Assembly (NCBI GenBank): GCA_002408385.1
Contig: DHSB01000004.1
Span: 77,384-103,443 of the forward strand
Direction of reading: 5' to 3'
Length of the DNA stretch: 26,060 nucleotides
DNA from: Myxococcales bacterium UBA5297
GTDB lineage: Bacteria; Myxococcota; Myxococcia; Myxococcales; UBA5297
The position numbers and the translations under genes are program-made. Shown here one piece after another: positions 15,301-23,132 of this stretch; the first letter of the stretch is position 1; every line of letters starts with the position of its first letter. The notes below the pieces were generated by a model, which was not told the DNA's origin, did no database searches, and worked only from the letters and a program-made list of their open reading frames with translations.

Positions 15301-15829
15301 CGGTCGAGAGTCGACGGCCTGGGCATCGCCCGGAAACTATGCGATCGGTCGCAGGTAGATGGGGTCCGGAGGGTTGAGGCAAATGGCCAGTCCGTAGCGA
15401 AAGCGAACCGGATGGTGGCGCTCGGAATCGACGAGCCAGCGAGGGACTGGCGAAGTCAGGAGTCGAGAGACCCTCGTGCTCGGGATGAGGGATTAGGTGT
15501 CAAATCCTGGGGCGGGTTCAGGGTGTGGTTACCGGACGGAATGGTCGGAATGTCTGACAGGTGATCCAGGGAGACCTCGCGGACCTCCCGTTAATAGCGC
15601 GCCCAGGGACGGCAAGACCTGCCGGAGGGCGCCCGGAGCCCGGGAACACGAGAGATAGGAAACAAGGCCCGTGTGGCGCGAGGAGTCAGAGGGCCCATCA
15701 GAGCGATGACGCCACGGCACCACGAACGCGGTGACCCGCGCACCAGCACGAGGGTGGGCGAGTCTGCCTTGTTGAAGAAGGTGGGCAGAGCGGCAAAGGG
15801 ACCCTGGGGAAGTGAATGGACGAGGACGG

Positions 15830-16003
15830 ATGAAGGAGATGGTAGCCGATGAGCTTGATCGCGCGAGGCGATTGGCTGAGAAGCCAGACCACACCCTGCG
15901 TATCGAGCGAGAGCGTGAAGCACTGCGCCTGGGAAACCATGCCTACCCGGTCTGGACCCCGCCCATGGTGGAGGCACAACTGGCCTTTGCCGCGAGAGCA
16001 TAG
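15830..16003 (+). pseudogene. short open frame in intron domain IV
   Basis: A frame of 57 residues beginning MKEMVADELDRARRLAEKP and ending EAQLAFAARA, preceded by AGGACGGATG. It occupies the place where an intron-encoded reverse transcriptase would start, but shows no RT, maturase or HNH motif and stops before domain V. It may be the scar left by loss of the intron protein, or plain domain IV RNA. I would not call it a functional gene. Confidence 0.35.
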
Positions 16004-16013
16004 CTTTCCTGGA

Positions 16014-16046
16014 GAGCCGTATGCGGGAAAACCCCACGTACGGTTC
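16014..16046 (+). ncRNA. group II intron domain V
   Basis: A 33-nt hairpin beginning GAGCCGTAT and ending GTACGGTTC. The lower stem has nine pairs, with the catalytic AGC triad intact (16015-16017). A two-base AC bulge (16036-16037) is in the usual place. The upper stem has a C-C mismatch (16024 with 16034) and a five-base GAAAA loop instead of a GNRA tetraloop, one base short of the usual 34. This suggests drift. Confidence 0.88.
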
Positions 16047-16049
16047 GGC

Positions 16050-16080
16050 GGGAGGGGTGGGAGACCGCCCCTGCCCCTAT
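16050..16080 (+). ncRNA. group II intron domain VI and 3' end, bulged G at branch site
   Basis: The stem pairs 16050-16060 with 16065-16076 around a GAGA loop (11 pairs). One base is unpaired on the 3' side, G16073, exactly 7 nt before the last intron base T16080. That is where the branch-point adenosine normally bulges. The intron ends in A-T, as the family consensus (AY) requires. Confidence 0.75.
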
Positions 16081-16089
16081 AGGGGTTCG

Positions 16090-17025
16090 CTATGCTGCCT
16101 CGGGCATCGGGCCAAGGGCCGGCAGCTTGAGCTCAAGCCGCTCGATCTCCTTCGGAGTGGCGGTGATCTCCTCGTAGCAGCTCGGATCGGACAGCACGCG
16201 CGTCACCAGCTTGTGGTTGAGCGCGTGGCCCGACTTGTGCGCGTTCAGGTGCCCGATGACCGGCATGCCGAACAGGAACAGGTCGCCGACCGCATCGAGC
16301 ACCTTGTGGCGCACGAACTCGTTCGGGAAGCGCAAGCCGTCCGGGTTGAGGATGCTGAAGTCGTCCACCACGATCGCGTTGTCGAGCGAGCCGCCTCGCG
16401 CCAGGCCTGCCCGCTTGAGCGCCTCGATGTCGCGCACGAACCCGAAGGTGCGCGCGCGGGCCACCTCGCGGTGGAAGGTGCGGTCGGAGAAGGCGAAGCG
16501 AAACGACTGGTCGCTGATGAGCGGGTGCTTGAAGTCGATGTTGCAGCTCACGGTGAACTGACCGGCCGGCGCGAGGCTCGCCTCTTTGTCGCCGTTGCGC
16601 ACGGCGACCTTGCGCCGGATGACCAGGAACTTCTTCATCCGCTGCTGCGGGACGATGCCCGCCGAGCGCACCAGGAAGGCAAACGGGGCCGCCGAGCCGT
16701 CCATGATTGGCACTTCGGGCCCGTCGAGCTCGACGCGCAGATTGTCGATACCCAGACCGCACAGCGTCGCGCACAGGTGCTCGACGGTGCCGACCCGAAC
16801 CCCGTCGCGTCCAAGCGAGGTCGCCAAGGCGGTGTCGACGACGTACCTGGCGCGCGCGGGGATCTCCCGGGAGCCCGGCACGTCGGTGCGGCGGAAGGTG
16901 ACCCCGTGGTTCTCCGGGGCGGGCTTGAGGGTGAGCCTGACTGGAGCGCCGGTGTGAAGCCCGACGCCGGAGCAGCGGACTTCGCTCTCGATGGTGCGCT
17001 GCCTGAGTTGATCGATTAGCTCCAT
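16090..17025 (-). CDS. lpxC: UDP-3-O-acyl-N-acetylglucosamine deacetylase
   Basis: The zinc amidase that makes the first committed step of lipid A synthesis, showing that the host makes lipopolysaccharide. It has 311 residues, close to E. coli LpxC. The active site is intact: Glu82 and His83 in TVEHLCATLCGLG, zinc ligands His240 and Asp244 in FVRHKVLDAVGDL, and catalytic His267 in NAHKSGHALNH. The start is the ATG at 17023-17025, with GGAGGAAC about a dozen bases upstream; a longer frame to 17115 is not family-like. Its stop is only 9 bases beyond the end of the group II intron, which lies on the opposite strand, so the intron sits in the lpxC 3' flank without breaking the gene. It is probably essential. 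Confidence 0.96.
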   Translation of the reverse strand: MELIDQLRQRTIESEVRCSGVGLHTGAPVRLTLKPAPENHGVTFRRTDVPGSREIPARARYVVDTALATSLGRDGVRVGTVEHLCATLCGLGIDNLRVELDGPEVPIMDGSAAPFAFLVRSAGIVPQQRMKKFLVIRRKVAVRNGDKEASLAPAGQFTVSCNIDFKHPLISDQSFRFAFSDRTFHREVARARTFGFVRDIEALKRAGLARGGSLDNAIVVDDFSILNPDGLRFPNEFVRHKVLDAVGDLFLFGMPVIGHLNAHKSGHALNHKLVTRVLSDPSCYEEITATPKEIERLELKLPALGPMPEAA

Positions 17026-17471
17026 GCTCGCTGATGTTCCTCCGGCCGTCGTGTGCGGCCAGATTCCCCCGCTGCGGTGTTTGGTCTGACGCGCCGCACC
17101 TTTAGCAACGGGCATGCCGGCAACGGAGCGCTTGAACAGCCGATTGTTTGGATGGCCAACCGTCGAGTTTTCCTGACTGTTCCAATGAAACCTCGCCCTG
17201 CGGCTCAGAACCGCCTGTCTAGCGCAAGCGCCTGGGAGAGGCTTTTCACGACGTTGGTGTCAGATCCCAAGCGCTGTTCTGGGCTTCAGGCAGCCCGGCT
17301 TGCCAGCTCGCGATCTCCTCTCGAGCGCAGCGAGTTCCAAACGAACGCCCCGCCGCAGCGGGGAGCCGACCAGGCCCTTGCCTGGTCGAAAGAGGCGCGC
17401 ACGTTACTGCAGCCGCCGGGCATCGGCAACCAACAAATCGGTGATCCTGGACGGTTGCGTGGTCGGCGAGG
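17026..17471. other. intergenic stretch upstream of lpxC
   Basis: About 450 bases between lpxC and the DUF1844 gene, both minus strand. It should hold the lpxC promoter, but I see no convincing -35/-10 pair. No tRNA, repeat or supported small gene was found; the short plus-strand frame at 17053-17508 has no ribosome site and no recognisable domain. Confidence 0.4.
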
Positions 17472-17906
17472 TCAGCCGCGGGGGCCCGGGCTCTGCGCCT
17501 GGACGTAGCGCATCCGCAGGTCGTAGAGCAGCGTCGCGAGCAGCCGCGACTCCTCTGAGGTGAGGTTGCCGCGGGTCTTCTCCTCGAGAAGCGCGAGGAT
17601 GTCGATCGTCTGCTTAGCGAGCGGCAGGTTCGCCTCCGACTGCCCGGTCTCGGGGTGTGGCGCGTCGCCAAGGTGGATCACCGCCGAGGAGGCAAGCGAC
17701 AGACAGAAGGTCGTAAAATCCATCTGCGGCAGAGGCTTGCGCTCGTGCTCCTCGCGCATCTTCCAACCCGGACCCTCGATCGGCTCGGAGGCCTTCGCTT
17801 CCGCCTTGGGCGTCTCGGCCGGCTGCCCAGCAGGCATCTCGGCAGGTTGCTCGGCTGCAACGCGCCTGTCGATGACCTTGAAGCCCTTGTTCTCCTGTTC
17901 AGCCAT
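17472..17906 (-). CDS. DUF1844 family protein
   Basis: 144 residues. The first 60 are low-complexity (Ala, Pro, Glu, Lys) and probably disordered, apart from a short opening KGFKVIDRR typical of this family. Residues 60-137 form the DUF1844 domain, with DFTTFCLSLASSAVIHLGD, NLPLAKQTIDILALLEEKT and a final helix LLATLLYDLRMRYVQ. The function of DUF1844 is unknown. Family members occur in Deltaproteobacteria, Acidobacteria and Planctomycetes, often as single-copy small proteins. The start is the ATG at 17904-17906. It lies 168 bp after the HtrA stop on the same strand, so co-transcription is possible but not shown. Confidence 0.9.
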   Translation of the reverse strand: MAEQENKGFKVIDRRVAAEQPAEMPAGQPAETPKAEAKASEPIEGPGWKMREEHERKPLPQMDFTTFCLSLASSAVIHLGDAPHPETGQSEANLPLAKQTIDILALLEEKTRGNLTSEESRLLATLLYDLRMRYVQAQSPGPRG

Positions 17907-18074
17907 GATTTCCTCCCGCGAAGCTGTGGCCTGGGGCAGAGAAGCCGGCTCGAGGGGAGCGGGCCGGCAGCTTGAAGTGCTCGAGTCGTTGCCTTGGTCT
18001 CTTCGGTCCCCTCTGTTCTCCTCGCCTCGAAGGCGCCCGCCTGCAGGCCCTCGCGGGCGGTGACCGGCCGCCGC

Positions 18075-19412
18075 CTAGAGCGAGAACTCGATCTGTTCGA
18101 GCCCCGCGCCTCGCTGGATCAGCAGGGTGATGCGCCCGACCGGATGCGCTCTGCGCACCGCCTTGCGAAGGTCGTCGAGCGACTCGAGTTCGACGCTGTT
18201 TATCGCGCGGACCAGATCGTCGGGGCGCACCCCGACGCGCGCGGCGGCCGAGCCGCGCCGCAGGCCGGCGACCGCGAGCACCTTCATCGGTCCTCGCCGG
18301 GTCCTCACCTTCGTCTCGACGAGTTGGATGCCCACCCGGCGCGCCAGCAGCTCTTCGGCCCGCTCGAGCGGAAACTCCTCGGGAACCAGCTCGATGGCGA
18401 GGTTGCCCTCCTTGCGCGGCACCTCGATCCGCAGGGGCCTGCCGGGAGCGCGACCGTGCATCCGATAGCGCAGCTCGTCGGCGTCCTGCAGGCGGTTGCC
18501 GTCGAGGGAGACGATAAGCTCGCCCGGGCGCAGCCCGGCGCGCTCGGCCGGACCGCCCGGCTCGACGTCGGTGATGACCACCCCGCCGCTCTCGCCCTGG
18601 GCCCCCGCGGCAGTCTCGGCAGACAGGCCGATCCAGGCTTCGCGCACCTCGCCAAGCTCGATGAGCGAGCGGGCGATGGCGCGCACTCTGTCGGCGGGGA
18701 TGGCAAAGCCGATGCCCTTGGCGTCGCCGCCGTGGACGGCGGTGTTGATGCCGATCACCTCGGCGTCGACGTTGAGCAGGGGGCCGCCACTGTTGCCCGG
18801 ATTGATCGAGGCGTCGGTCTGGATGAAGTCGTAGAAGGAGGCCTCCGAGGTCTTGAGCTGCCGATGCAGCGCTGAGACGACCCCGGCGGTCACGGTGTAC
18901 GAGAGGCCGAAGGGGTTGCCGATGGCGATCGCCGTCTCGCCGATCATCGGCTCGGCCTCGCTGAGCACCGCCGCGGGCAGCGGCTCCTTGGACTCGACCT
19001 GGAGGACGGCCAGGTCGCTGCGCGGGTCGGTCCCGACGACCTTGGCGAGCAGCTCGCGACCGTCGGAGAGTGCGACCTTGACCCGAGAGCCGCGGGCGAT
19101 GACGTGGTAGTTGGTCACCACGTAGCCGCGCGAATCGATGATTACCCCCGACCCGAGCGAGTTCTGCACGAAGCTTCGCTGGGTGGGGCCGGCCTCGAAG
19201 AACTCCTGGAAATAGCGCTCTATCGGGTCGCGGCTGCGCAGCCGGCGCTGCACGAGCGTCTCGGTCGAGATGTTGACGACCGCTGCCTTGACCTTCTCGG
19301 CGGCGACGACCACGGGGCTGCGCCGTTCGGCTGGCCCCCCCCAGGCCGCGGCGCCGACCAGCAGCGTCACCAAGAGAGCGCAGGCGCCCGAAAGCCGGGC
19401 ACTCGTGTGCAT
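18075..19412 (-). CDS. HtrA/DegP-type periplasmic serine protease with two PDZ domains
   Basis: 445 residues. A signal peptide of about 25 residues (CALLVTLLVGAAAWG) sends it to the periplasm. The trypsin-like domain (about 35-245) has the full triad: His103 in TNYHV, Asp133 in RSDLAVLQ and Ser208 in NPGNSGGPL. Two PDZ domains follow (about 255-345 and 350-440), with GGPAERAGLRPGELIVSLDG and AAARVGVRPDDLVRAINSVE as their carboxylate-loop and core regions. It should remove or refold damaged envelope proteins. The length and two-PDZ layout match DegP/DegQ; I cannot say which. The start is the ATG at 19410-19412. It follows the 65-residue gene by 69 bp on the same strand and may share its promoter. 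Confidence 0.94.
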   Translation of the reverse strand: MHTSARLSGACALLVTLLVGAAAWGGPAERRSPVVVAAEKVKAAVVNISTETLVQRRLRSRDPIERYFQEFFEAGPTQRSFVQNSLGSGVIIDSRGYVVTNYHVIARGSRVKVALSDGRELLAKVVGTDPRSDLAVLQVESKEPLPAAVLSEAEPMIGETAIAIGNPFGLSYTVTAGVVSALHRQLKTSEASFYDFIQTDASINPGNSGGPLLNVDAEVIGINTAVHGGDAKGIGFAIPADRVRAIARSLIELGEVREAWIGLSAETAAGAQGESGGVVITDVEPGGPAERAGLRPGELIVSLDGNRLQDADELRYRMHGRAPGRPLRIEVPRKEGNLAIELVPEEFPLERAEELLARRVGIQLVETKVRTRRGPMKVLAVAGLRRGSAAARVGVRPDDLVRAINSVELESLDDLRKAVRRAHPVGRITLLIQRGAGLEQIEFSL

Positions 19413-19481
19413 GAAGCCTCCTCGCGCGCCGCTTCACGGCAGGAAGCGGCGCTTCGACTTGGCCAAAAAAACAGCCCCGGT

Positions 19482-19679
19482 TCAGTCCTCTTCGGGATGA
19501 CTGCCGGTGGCAACCACCTGGGTCGGCTCGACCGTCGCCTCGATGTTCGCGGCGTTGCCGGCCAGATCGGGCAGGGACTTCAGATAGCGCTCGTAGTCCT
19601 TCGGATCGAGCAGGCCCTTCTTGAGGTTGCGACCGACGAGTCGCTTGTCGAAAACCTTGGGGTCCACAGTGTCTGCCAT
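19482..19679 (-). CDS. small conserved-looking protein, 65 aa
   Basis: A short acidic protein starting MADTVDPKVFDKRLVGRNL and containing the helical DPKDYERYLKSLPDLAG, with a Thr/Val-rich tail. It looks like the small cytoplasmic proteins found beside stress and envelope genes in deltaproteobacteria, but I have no name for it. The start ATG at 19677-19679 is preceded by AGAGGAGAAGCGACG, a good ribosome site, and by a strong promoter at 19720-19749; both support a real gene. The 19-residue upstream extension lies over the promoter and is rejected. It is the first gene ahead of the HtrA protease. Confidence 0.78.
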   Translation of the reverse strand: MADTVDPKVFDKRLVGRNLKKGLLDPKDYERYLKSLPDLAGNAANIEATVEPTQVVATGSHPEED

Positions 19680-19719
19680 CGTCGCTTCTCCTCTGGCCGC
19701 CCCCGTCTCGAAGCGCGGA

Positions 19720-19749
19720 TATATATGGGGCCGCAAAAGCGCCTGTCAA
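19720..19749 (-). promoter_or_regulatory. sigma-70-type promoter
   Basis: On the minus strand: TTGACA (19744-19749), an 18-base spacer, then TATATA (19720-19725) in an AT-rich island rare in this GC-rich window. Predicted transcription starts near 19712, leaving a leader of about 33 nt that carries the GAGGAGAA ribosome site of the 65-residue gene. It probably also serves htrA. Confidence 0.7.
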
Positions 19750-20618
19750 ACACTGGAGTTGGCGGGCTTGCGGTCTGTCGCCTGCCTTCGCCCCGAAGCC
19801 GCGCCCCGTGGGTCGGGCCTGAGGTGCGGCGGCCTTGCTGCGAAGTGTCTCTTCGCGGGGAGGCCAGACCTTCACCTCCTCTGGCTCCAGCGTGCAGGCT
19901 CGTGCTCGGAAGAAAATCCCGCGTGGGCGGCGAGGAGCCAAGATCCCCAAGGCTGGCCACGGTAGGCAGAGATTGGGGCGATGGCTGACAGGGAATCGGG
20001 TATCGTGCGCCGCTGTTTTTGGAGCTCAGAAAGGCGTCATGTGAGCGGAGGTGCCGGGCGGGCGCTCTGGCCTGTGGCGCAGAAAGACCAGAGAAGGCCT
20101 CAACTGCGCGCGAACCTGTCGCCCCAAGCCGCCGGCGACCCTCTCGCTCACACCGAACCGCGCCCGCCACCGGCGATGGCGGCAGGTGAGGCCCTCGGTG
20201 CCGCCTGCTCGCCGAACATGGAGAGGCGCTCGCGGGCGGCTCTCCTTCTTGATCAAAGGCGGGGACGGCCACCCGGACTCTTTGACCTGGTGCTCCCGGC
20301 GGTTCTTGAGGGGGCCGCGCTCCTCGGCCACCTCGAACCAGGAATCTGCCTGGAACCCTCCGGCAACCTGTTCGACGGCCTGCCAAGAGGCCCACGGCCT
20401 CATCCGGGCGCAGCGGAAGGCTTGACTTGAAGCCTGGAGGCTGGACCTTGTAGCCCCGGCTTGCCTCGTTGGTTCCAGCCCGGCCGTCTCGGGCACGTGA
20501 CCTCTGATTGCCTCCCGCGGACGCCGGAGCGCCGGAATATGAGATGCTCACGTGCCCCGCAGGGTCAGAAGATGGCGGCAGCCCGGCTGTCGTTCAGGGA
20601 GTACTGAGGAGTTTGCGA
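19750..20618. other. long intergenic stretch, nothing recognised
   Basis: About 870 bases between a divergent promoter and the methyltransferase, long for this compact window. The longest frame (minus strand, 20026-20496, 156 codons) has no ribosome site and matches no family I know; an ADSWF string in it recalls transposases but the rest does not. I see no tRNA, rRNA piece, CRISPR or clear repeat. It could hold a decayed gene or an unrecognised RNA. Confidence 0.4.
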
Positions 20619-21395
20619 ATGCCTGAGAAGACTGCAGCCGAGCGGTTCGACGAGACCGCGCACAATTACTCGACGAGCTCCCACCACGTCGGCGGACGTT
20701 CGCTCGAGCGCATGCTCGAGATTGGCGCGCCTACGCCAGAGATGCTGGTGTTGGACGTGGCCGCGGGGGCCGGGCACACCTCGGCGGCGTTCGCCCCTCG
20801 GGTCAAGCGGGTCGTCGCCTACGACCCGGCGCCGAACATGCTCGCTGAAACCGAAAAGCTGCTGGGCGCGCGAGGCTTGAACAACGTCGACCTGCGGCGC
20901 GGCCTGGCCGAACAGATCACCTTCGAGGACGAGACCTTCGACCTGGTGGTCAGTCGGCTGGCGCCTCACCACTTCGAGAACATCGAGAGGGCGCTGCGCG
21001 AGATGGCCCGAGTCGCCAAGCGCGGAGGCAAGGTGCTCGTCTCCGACTTGGCGGGTTTCGAGGACCCCGAGCTCGACGAGTTCAACCACAGCCTCGAGCT
21101 GCTCCACGACCCGACGCACGTCGGCAGCTACACCCCCGAGCGCTGGCGCGGCATCTTCGAGCAGGCCGGGCTCGAGGTCTGCCACGACGAGCAGTTTCAC
21201 GAGCCGCCCAAAGGGCTGCTCGTCTCCGAGTGGTGTCGAGTCGCGAAGACGCCGGGCGAGAGGGTCCTCGAGATCATGCGCCGGTGCCTCGAGGCGCCGA
21301 CCAAGGTCCGGCACGCCCTCGGGATTGCACAGGAGGGCGACGACCTGCGGATTCGCGCCAGGCGCATCGAGCTGATGGGCGGAATCAAGAAGTAG
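20619..21395 (+). CDS. class I SAM-dependent methyltransferase, UbiE/MenG-like
   Basis: A soluble enzyme of 258 residues. The SAM-binding motif I is VLDVAAGAGHTS (about 44-55), followed by the acidic end of strand 2 (VVAYDPAPNML), then LAEQITFEDETFDLVVSRLAPHHF (motifs II and III) and GGKVLVSDLAGFEDPELDEF (post-II). This order and the SRLAPHHF/LVSD pattern match the Methyltransf_11/UbiE group acting on small molecules such as quinones or lipids. The substrate is unknown. The start is the ATG at 20619, preceded by TGAGGAG at a good distance; the 37-codon upstream extension is unlikely. It is a monocistronic plus-strand gene, convergent with the gene at 21643. Confidence 0.88.
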   Translation: MPEKTAAERFDETAHNYSTSSHHVGGRSLERMLEIGAPTPEMLVLDVAAGAGHTSAAFAPRVKRVVAYDPAPNMLAETEKLLGARGLNNVDLRRGLAEQITFEDETFDLVVSRLAPHHFENIERALREMARVAKRGGKVLVSDLAGFEDPELDEFNHSLELLHDPTHVGSYTPERWRGIFEQAGLEVCHDEQFHEPPKGLLVSEWCRVAKTPGERVLEIMRRCLEAPTKVRHALGIAQEGDDLRIRARRIELMGGIKK

Positions 21396-21527
21396 GTGCC
21401 GCGTCGCGGGCGGGGCCGGGGTCGAGGGCTTCGGCGACACCTCTCGAGCCCATCGGCTTGGGATTCCTGAGCGGATCGAGAGGTGCCGGGAAATCTCCTT
21501 CGGGCTCGGGCCCGCCCACCTCCGGCC

Positions 21528-21640
21528 ACCTCGAACGAAGTCGAGGGCCCCGCGACTTCGCTCCCGCCGCTCGCGCGTCGGAAGCTACGCTCAGGGTGAG
21601 CGGAAACGGACGGAGTCGAAGCAAGGAGTCCTCGAGGGAT
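21528..21640. repeat. REP-like palindromic region between convergent genes
   Basis: Contains CCTCGA-ACGAAG-TCGAGG, a 6-bp stem (around 21528-21545), then GCTCAGGGTGAGCGG and GGAGTCGAAG, pieces common in dispersed extragenic repeats and related to the stretch at 4055-4125. It lies between the convergent ends of the methyltransferase and the 303-residue gene and could serve both 3' ends. Confidence 0.4.
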
Positions 21641-21642
21641 CC

Positions 21643-22554
21643 TCAGCGCTGCTGCAACGCGGGCACCGCCTCGCGCTGGCGTTGCACGCCTTGCTCGATG
21701 ATCTCGAACACGGTCGCAGGCGGCAGCCGACTGCGCGAGCCGTCGGGGTTGCGCGGCGCGCCGCCTATCGTGCTCGCGCCGCCCCAGCCCGGCTCGACCT
21801 TGTTGAGCTCGGCGAGCAGGCTGGGCACGTCGAAGAAGTCCACGAAGTCGCTCTTGCGCGCCAGGGTGTAGGCAAACGAACCGTCGCTCTGGTGCCGGCA
21901 GGTCACGATGCGCTCGATGCCCTTCTCGTACAGGTCGAAGAGCACGTGGGGGTCGGCCGCGCGCACCATCGTCCAGCCGGTTCCCTCGTAGAGCACCTCG
22001 TATTCGGCGCGCACCTCCGCCTTGCGCAGCTCCTGTTCGGACGGCGCCTCGCCCCGCAGCAGCTTCTCGAAGCGCTCCCCTATCTCGTCGATGAGGCCGA
22101 GCAGCTCCTCGGGCGACATGCGCTCGTAGGTGCCGCTCATCCGGGCGCGGGTCTCGGGCTCGCCTATCCATTCGATTTGCCGGCGCGCGTAGACCAGCGG
22201 GTAGGCGCCTCCATGCGCGTCGAGCAGTCCCGCGGCCGTGATGTAGCGGCCAACCCAGGGGTCAATCAGCCGGGCCGGATTGCGCAGCGCCCAGACCGAG
22301 AGAGCGACGTCGGTGTCGACATCGTTCAAGTAGACCGTGAAGCGCTCGGGCTTGAGCCCGAGCAGCAGCGCGTCGCGAACCTGCTCGCAGGTCGCGGTGG
22401 TCACCAGCCGGATGCAGCCCTTGTGGTGATCAAAGGAGTAGCGGTGGTGCGCGTTGTCGAAGGCCGGGCCCTGAACGTAACCGTCCAGGGCGATCGACCA
22501 AGGCGGCAGGTCGGCAAGCTTGGCGGTCCGGCCGCGTTCGATGACGAGTTTCAT
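21643..22554 (-). CDS. uncharacterised protein with DHH-like motifs, 303 aa
   Basis: A soluble protein of unknown function. The N-terminal third contains DNAHHRYSFDHHKG and, about 40 residues on, YLNDVDTDVALSVWAL. The spacing of the FDHH and NDVDTD acidic/His clusters recalls the metal site of DHH-family phosphoesterases (RecJ, NrnA, exopolyphosphatase). A Gly-rich GWGGASTIGGAPR near residue 275 could be the counterpart of the substrate-binding GGGH loop, but it is not canonical. I therefore suggest, without certainty, a DHH-related phosphoesterase. There is no signal peptide. The start is the ATG at 22552-22554; no strong ribosome site is seen, but the upstream frame is not protein-like. It is divergent from the radical SAM gene, with 578 bp between. 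Confidence 0.75.
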   Translation of the reverse strand: MKLVIERGRTAKLADLPPWSIALDGYVQGPAFDNAHHRYSFDHHKGCIRLVTTATCEQVRDALLLGLKPERFTVYLNDVDTDVALSVWALRNPARLIDPWVGRYITAAGLLDAHGGAYPLVYARRQIEWIGEPETRARMSGTYERMSPEELLGLIDEIGERFEKLLRGEAPSEQELRKAEVRAEYEVLYEGTGWTMVRAADPHVLFDLYEKGIERIVTCRHQSDGSFAYTLARKSDFVDFFDVPSLLAELNKVEPGWGGASTIGGAPRNPDGSRSRLPPATVFEIIEQGVQRQREAVPALQQR

Positions 22555-23132
22555 GGAAGAGCGCTGCAGAGGTTGGGGCAAGGCTGCGGCTTGGCGAAGG
22601 TCGAGTCCGAATGCGCTCACCCGACGGAAGAGGCGCCAAGCATAGGCTTGCTTGCCCGGGGTGGAATGGGGCGAGAGGTTAACCGAAATGGCTGGACGCC
22701 GCTCAACCGTTTCGGGCGAGCGCGGCGGCTTGGGGACGGCGGGGCCGCTCGCCGAGGGCGAAAAGAGCGGCCGGCCGAAGGCCGCGAGCGGGCCCGTCGC
22801 CTCAGATTGACCGCGGAGCTTGCTTGCCGGCCGGCTACACTGGCGCGCCGGCTCTCTTGATCTCGCTGGGAAGAGCCCAAGAGCAACCAAGAGCGCGCGG
22901 ACGGACGGGCGAAGGGACGCCCTGTCTCGGCGCGACGCCACAACGAATTCGGCGCCAAGCCTTGTTAGGAGTCGTGAGTTGACAATCTGCGAGTCGGCGT
23001 CGCCTCGCGGCGCGGGTCCCCGAAGGCCCGGAGACGGCTCGTCGCGAACGCCCCGCTCGTGCTCGATTCCTGGCCGGGCGCAGCGCCGTGGTCACTCCCA
23101 ACTCAAAACTCCCAACTGAGTTAGATAGCCAA
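22555..23132. other. intergenic stretch between divergent genes
   Basis: Nearly 580 bases that should hold both promoters. A perfect TTGACA lies at 22979-22984 (plus strand), but no matching -10 follows. Just before the radical SAM gene there are two copies of the decamer ACTCCCAACT (about 23095-23118). No gene or structured RNA was recognised. Confidence 0.4.

Larger units (their letters stand above)
15361..16080 (+). mobile_element. ORF-less group II intron (5' end unresolved)
   Basis: The 3' end is clear: a domain V hairpin (16014-16046), a domain VI hairpin (16050-16076), then TAT as the intron end. Upstream, 15361-15700 matches my memory of the ribozyme core of bacterial group II introns, with conserved-looking pieces such as GTTGAGGCAA, GTCCGTAGCGAAAGCGAACC, GGGTTCAGGG, GGAATGTCTGACAGGTGAT and GAGGAGTCAGA. 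No reverse transcriptase/maturase is encoded; the domain IV region holds only a 58-codon frame with no RT, X or HNH motif. I cannot find a consensus GTGYG start, so the 5' end is truncated or diverged; a GTGAC at 15297, overlapping the preceding stop codon, is a weak candidate. It lies in the gap between two convergent genes. Confidence 0.8.

Noticed and set aside
19455..19475. A-rich run after GGCC as an intrinsic terminator
   Set aside because: No stable stem precedes the run on either strand.
17899..19950. Minus-strand frame of 683 codons
   Set aside because: Out-of-frame shadow of the HtrA protease; Arg-rich with no recognisable domain.
20026..20496. Minus-strand frame of 156 codons with an ADSWF string
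   Set aside because: A transposase remnant was considered, but nothing beyond five residues supports it and there is no ribosome site or terminal repeat.
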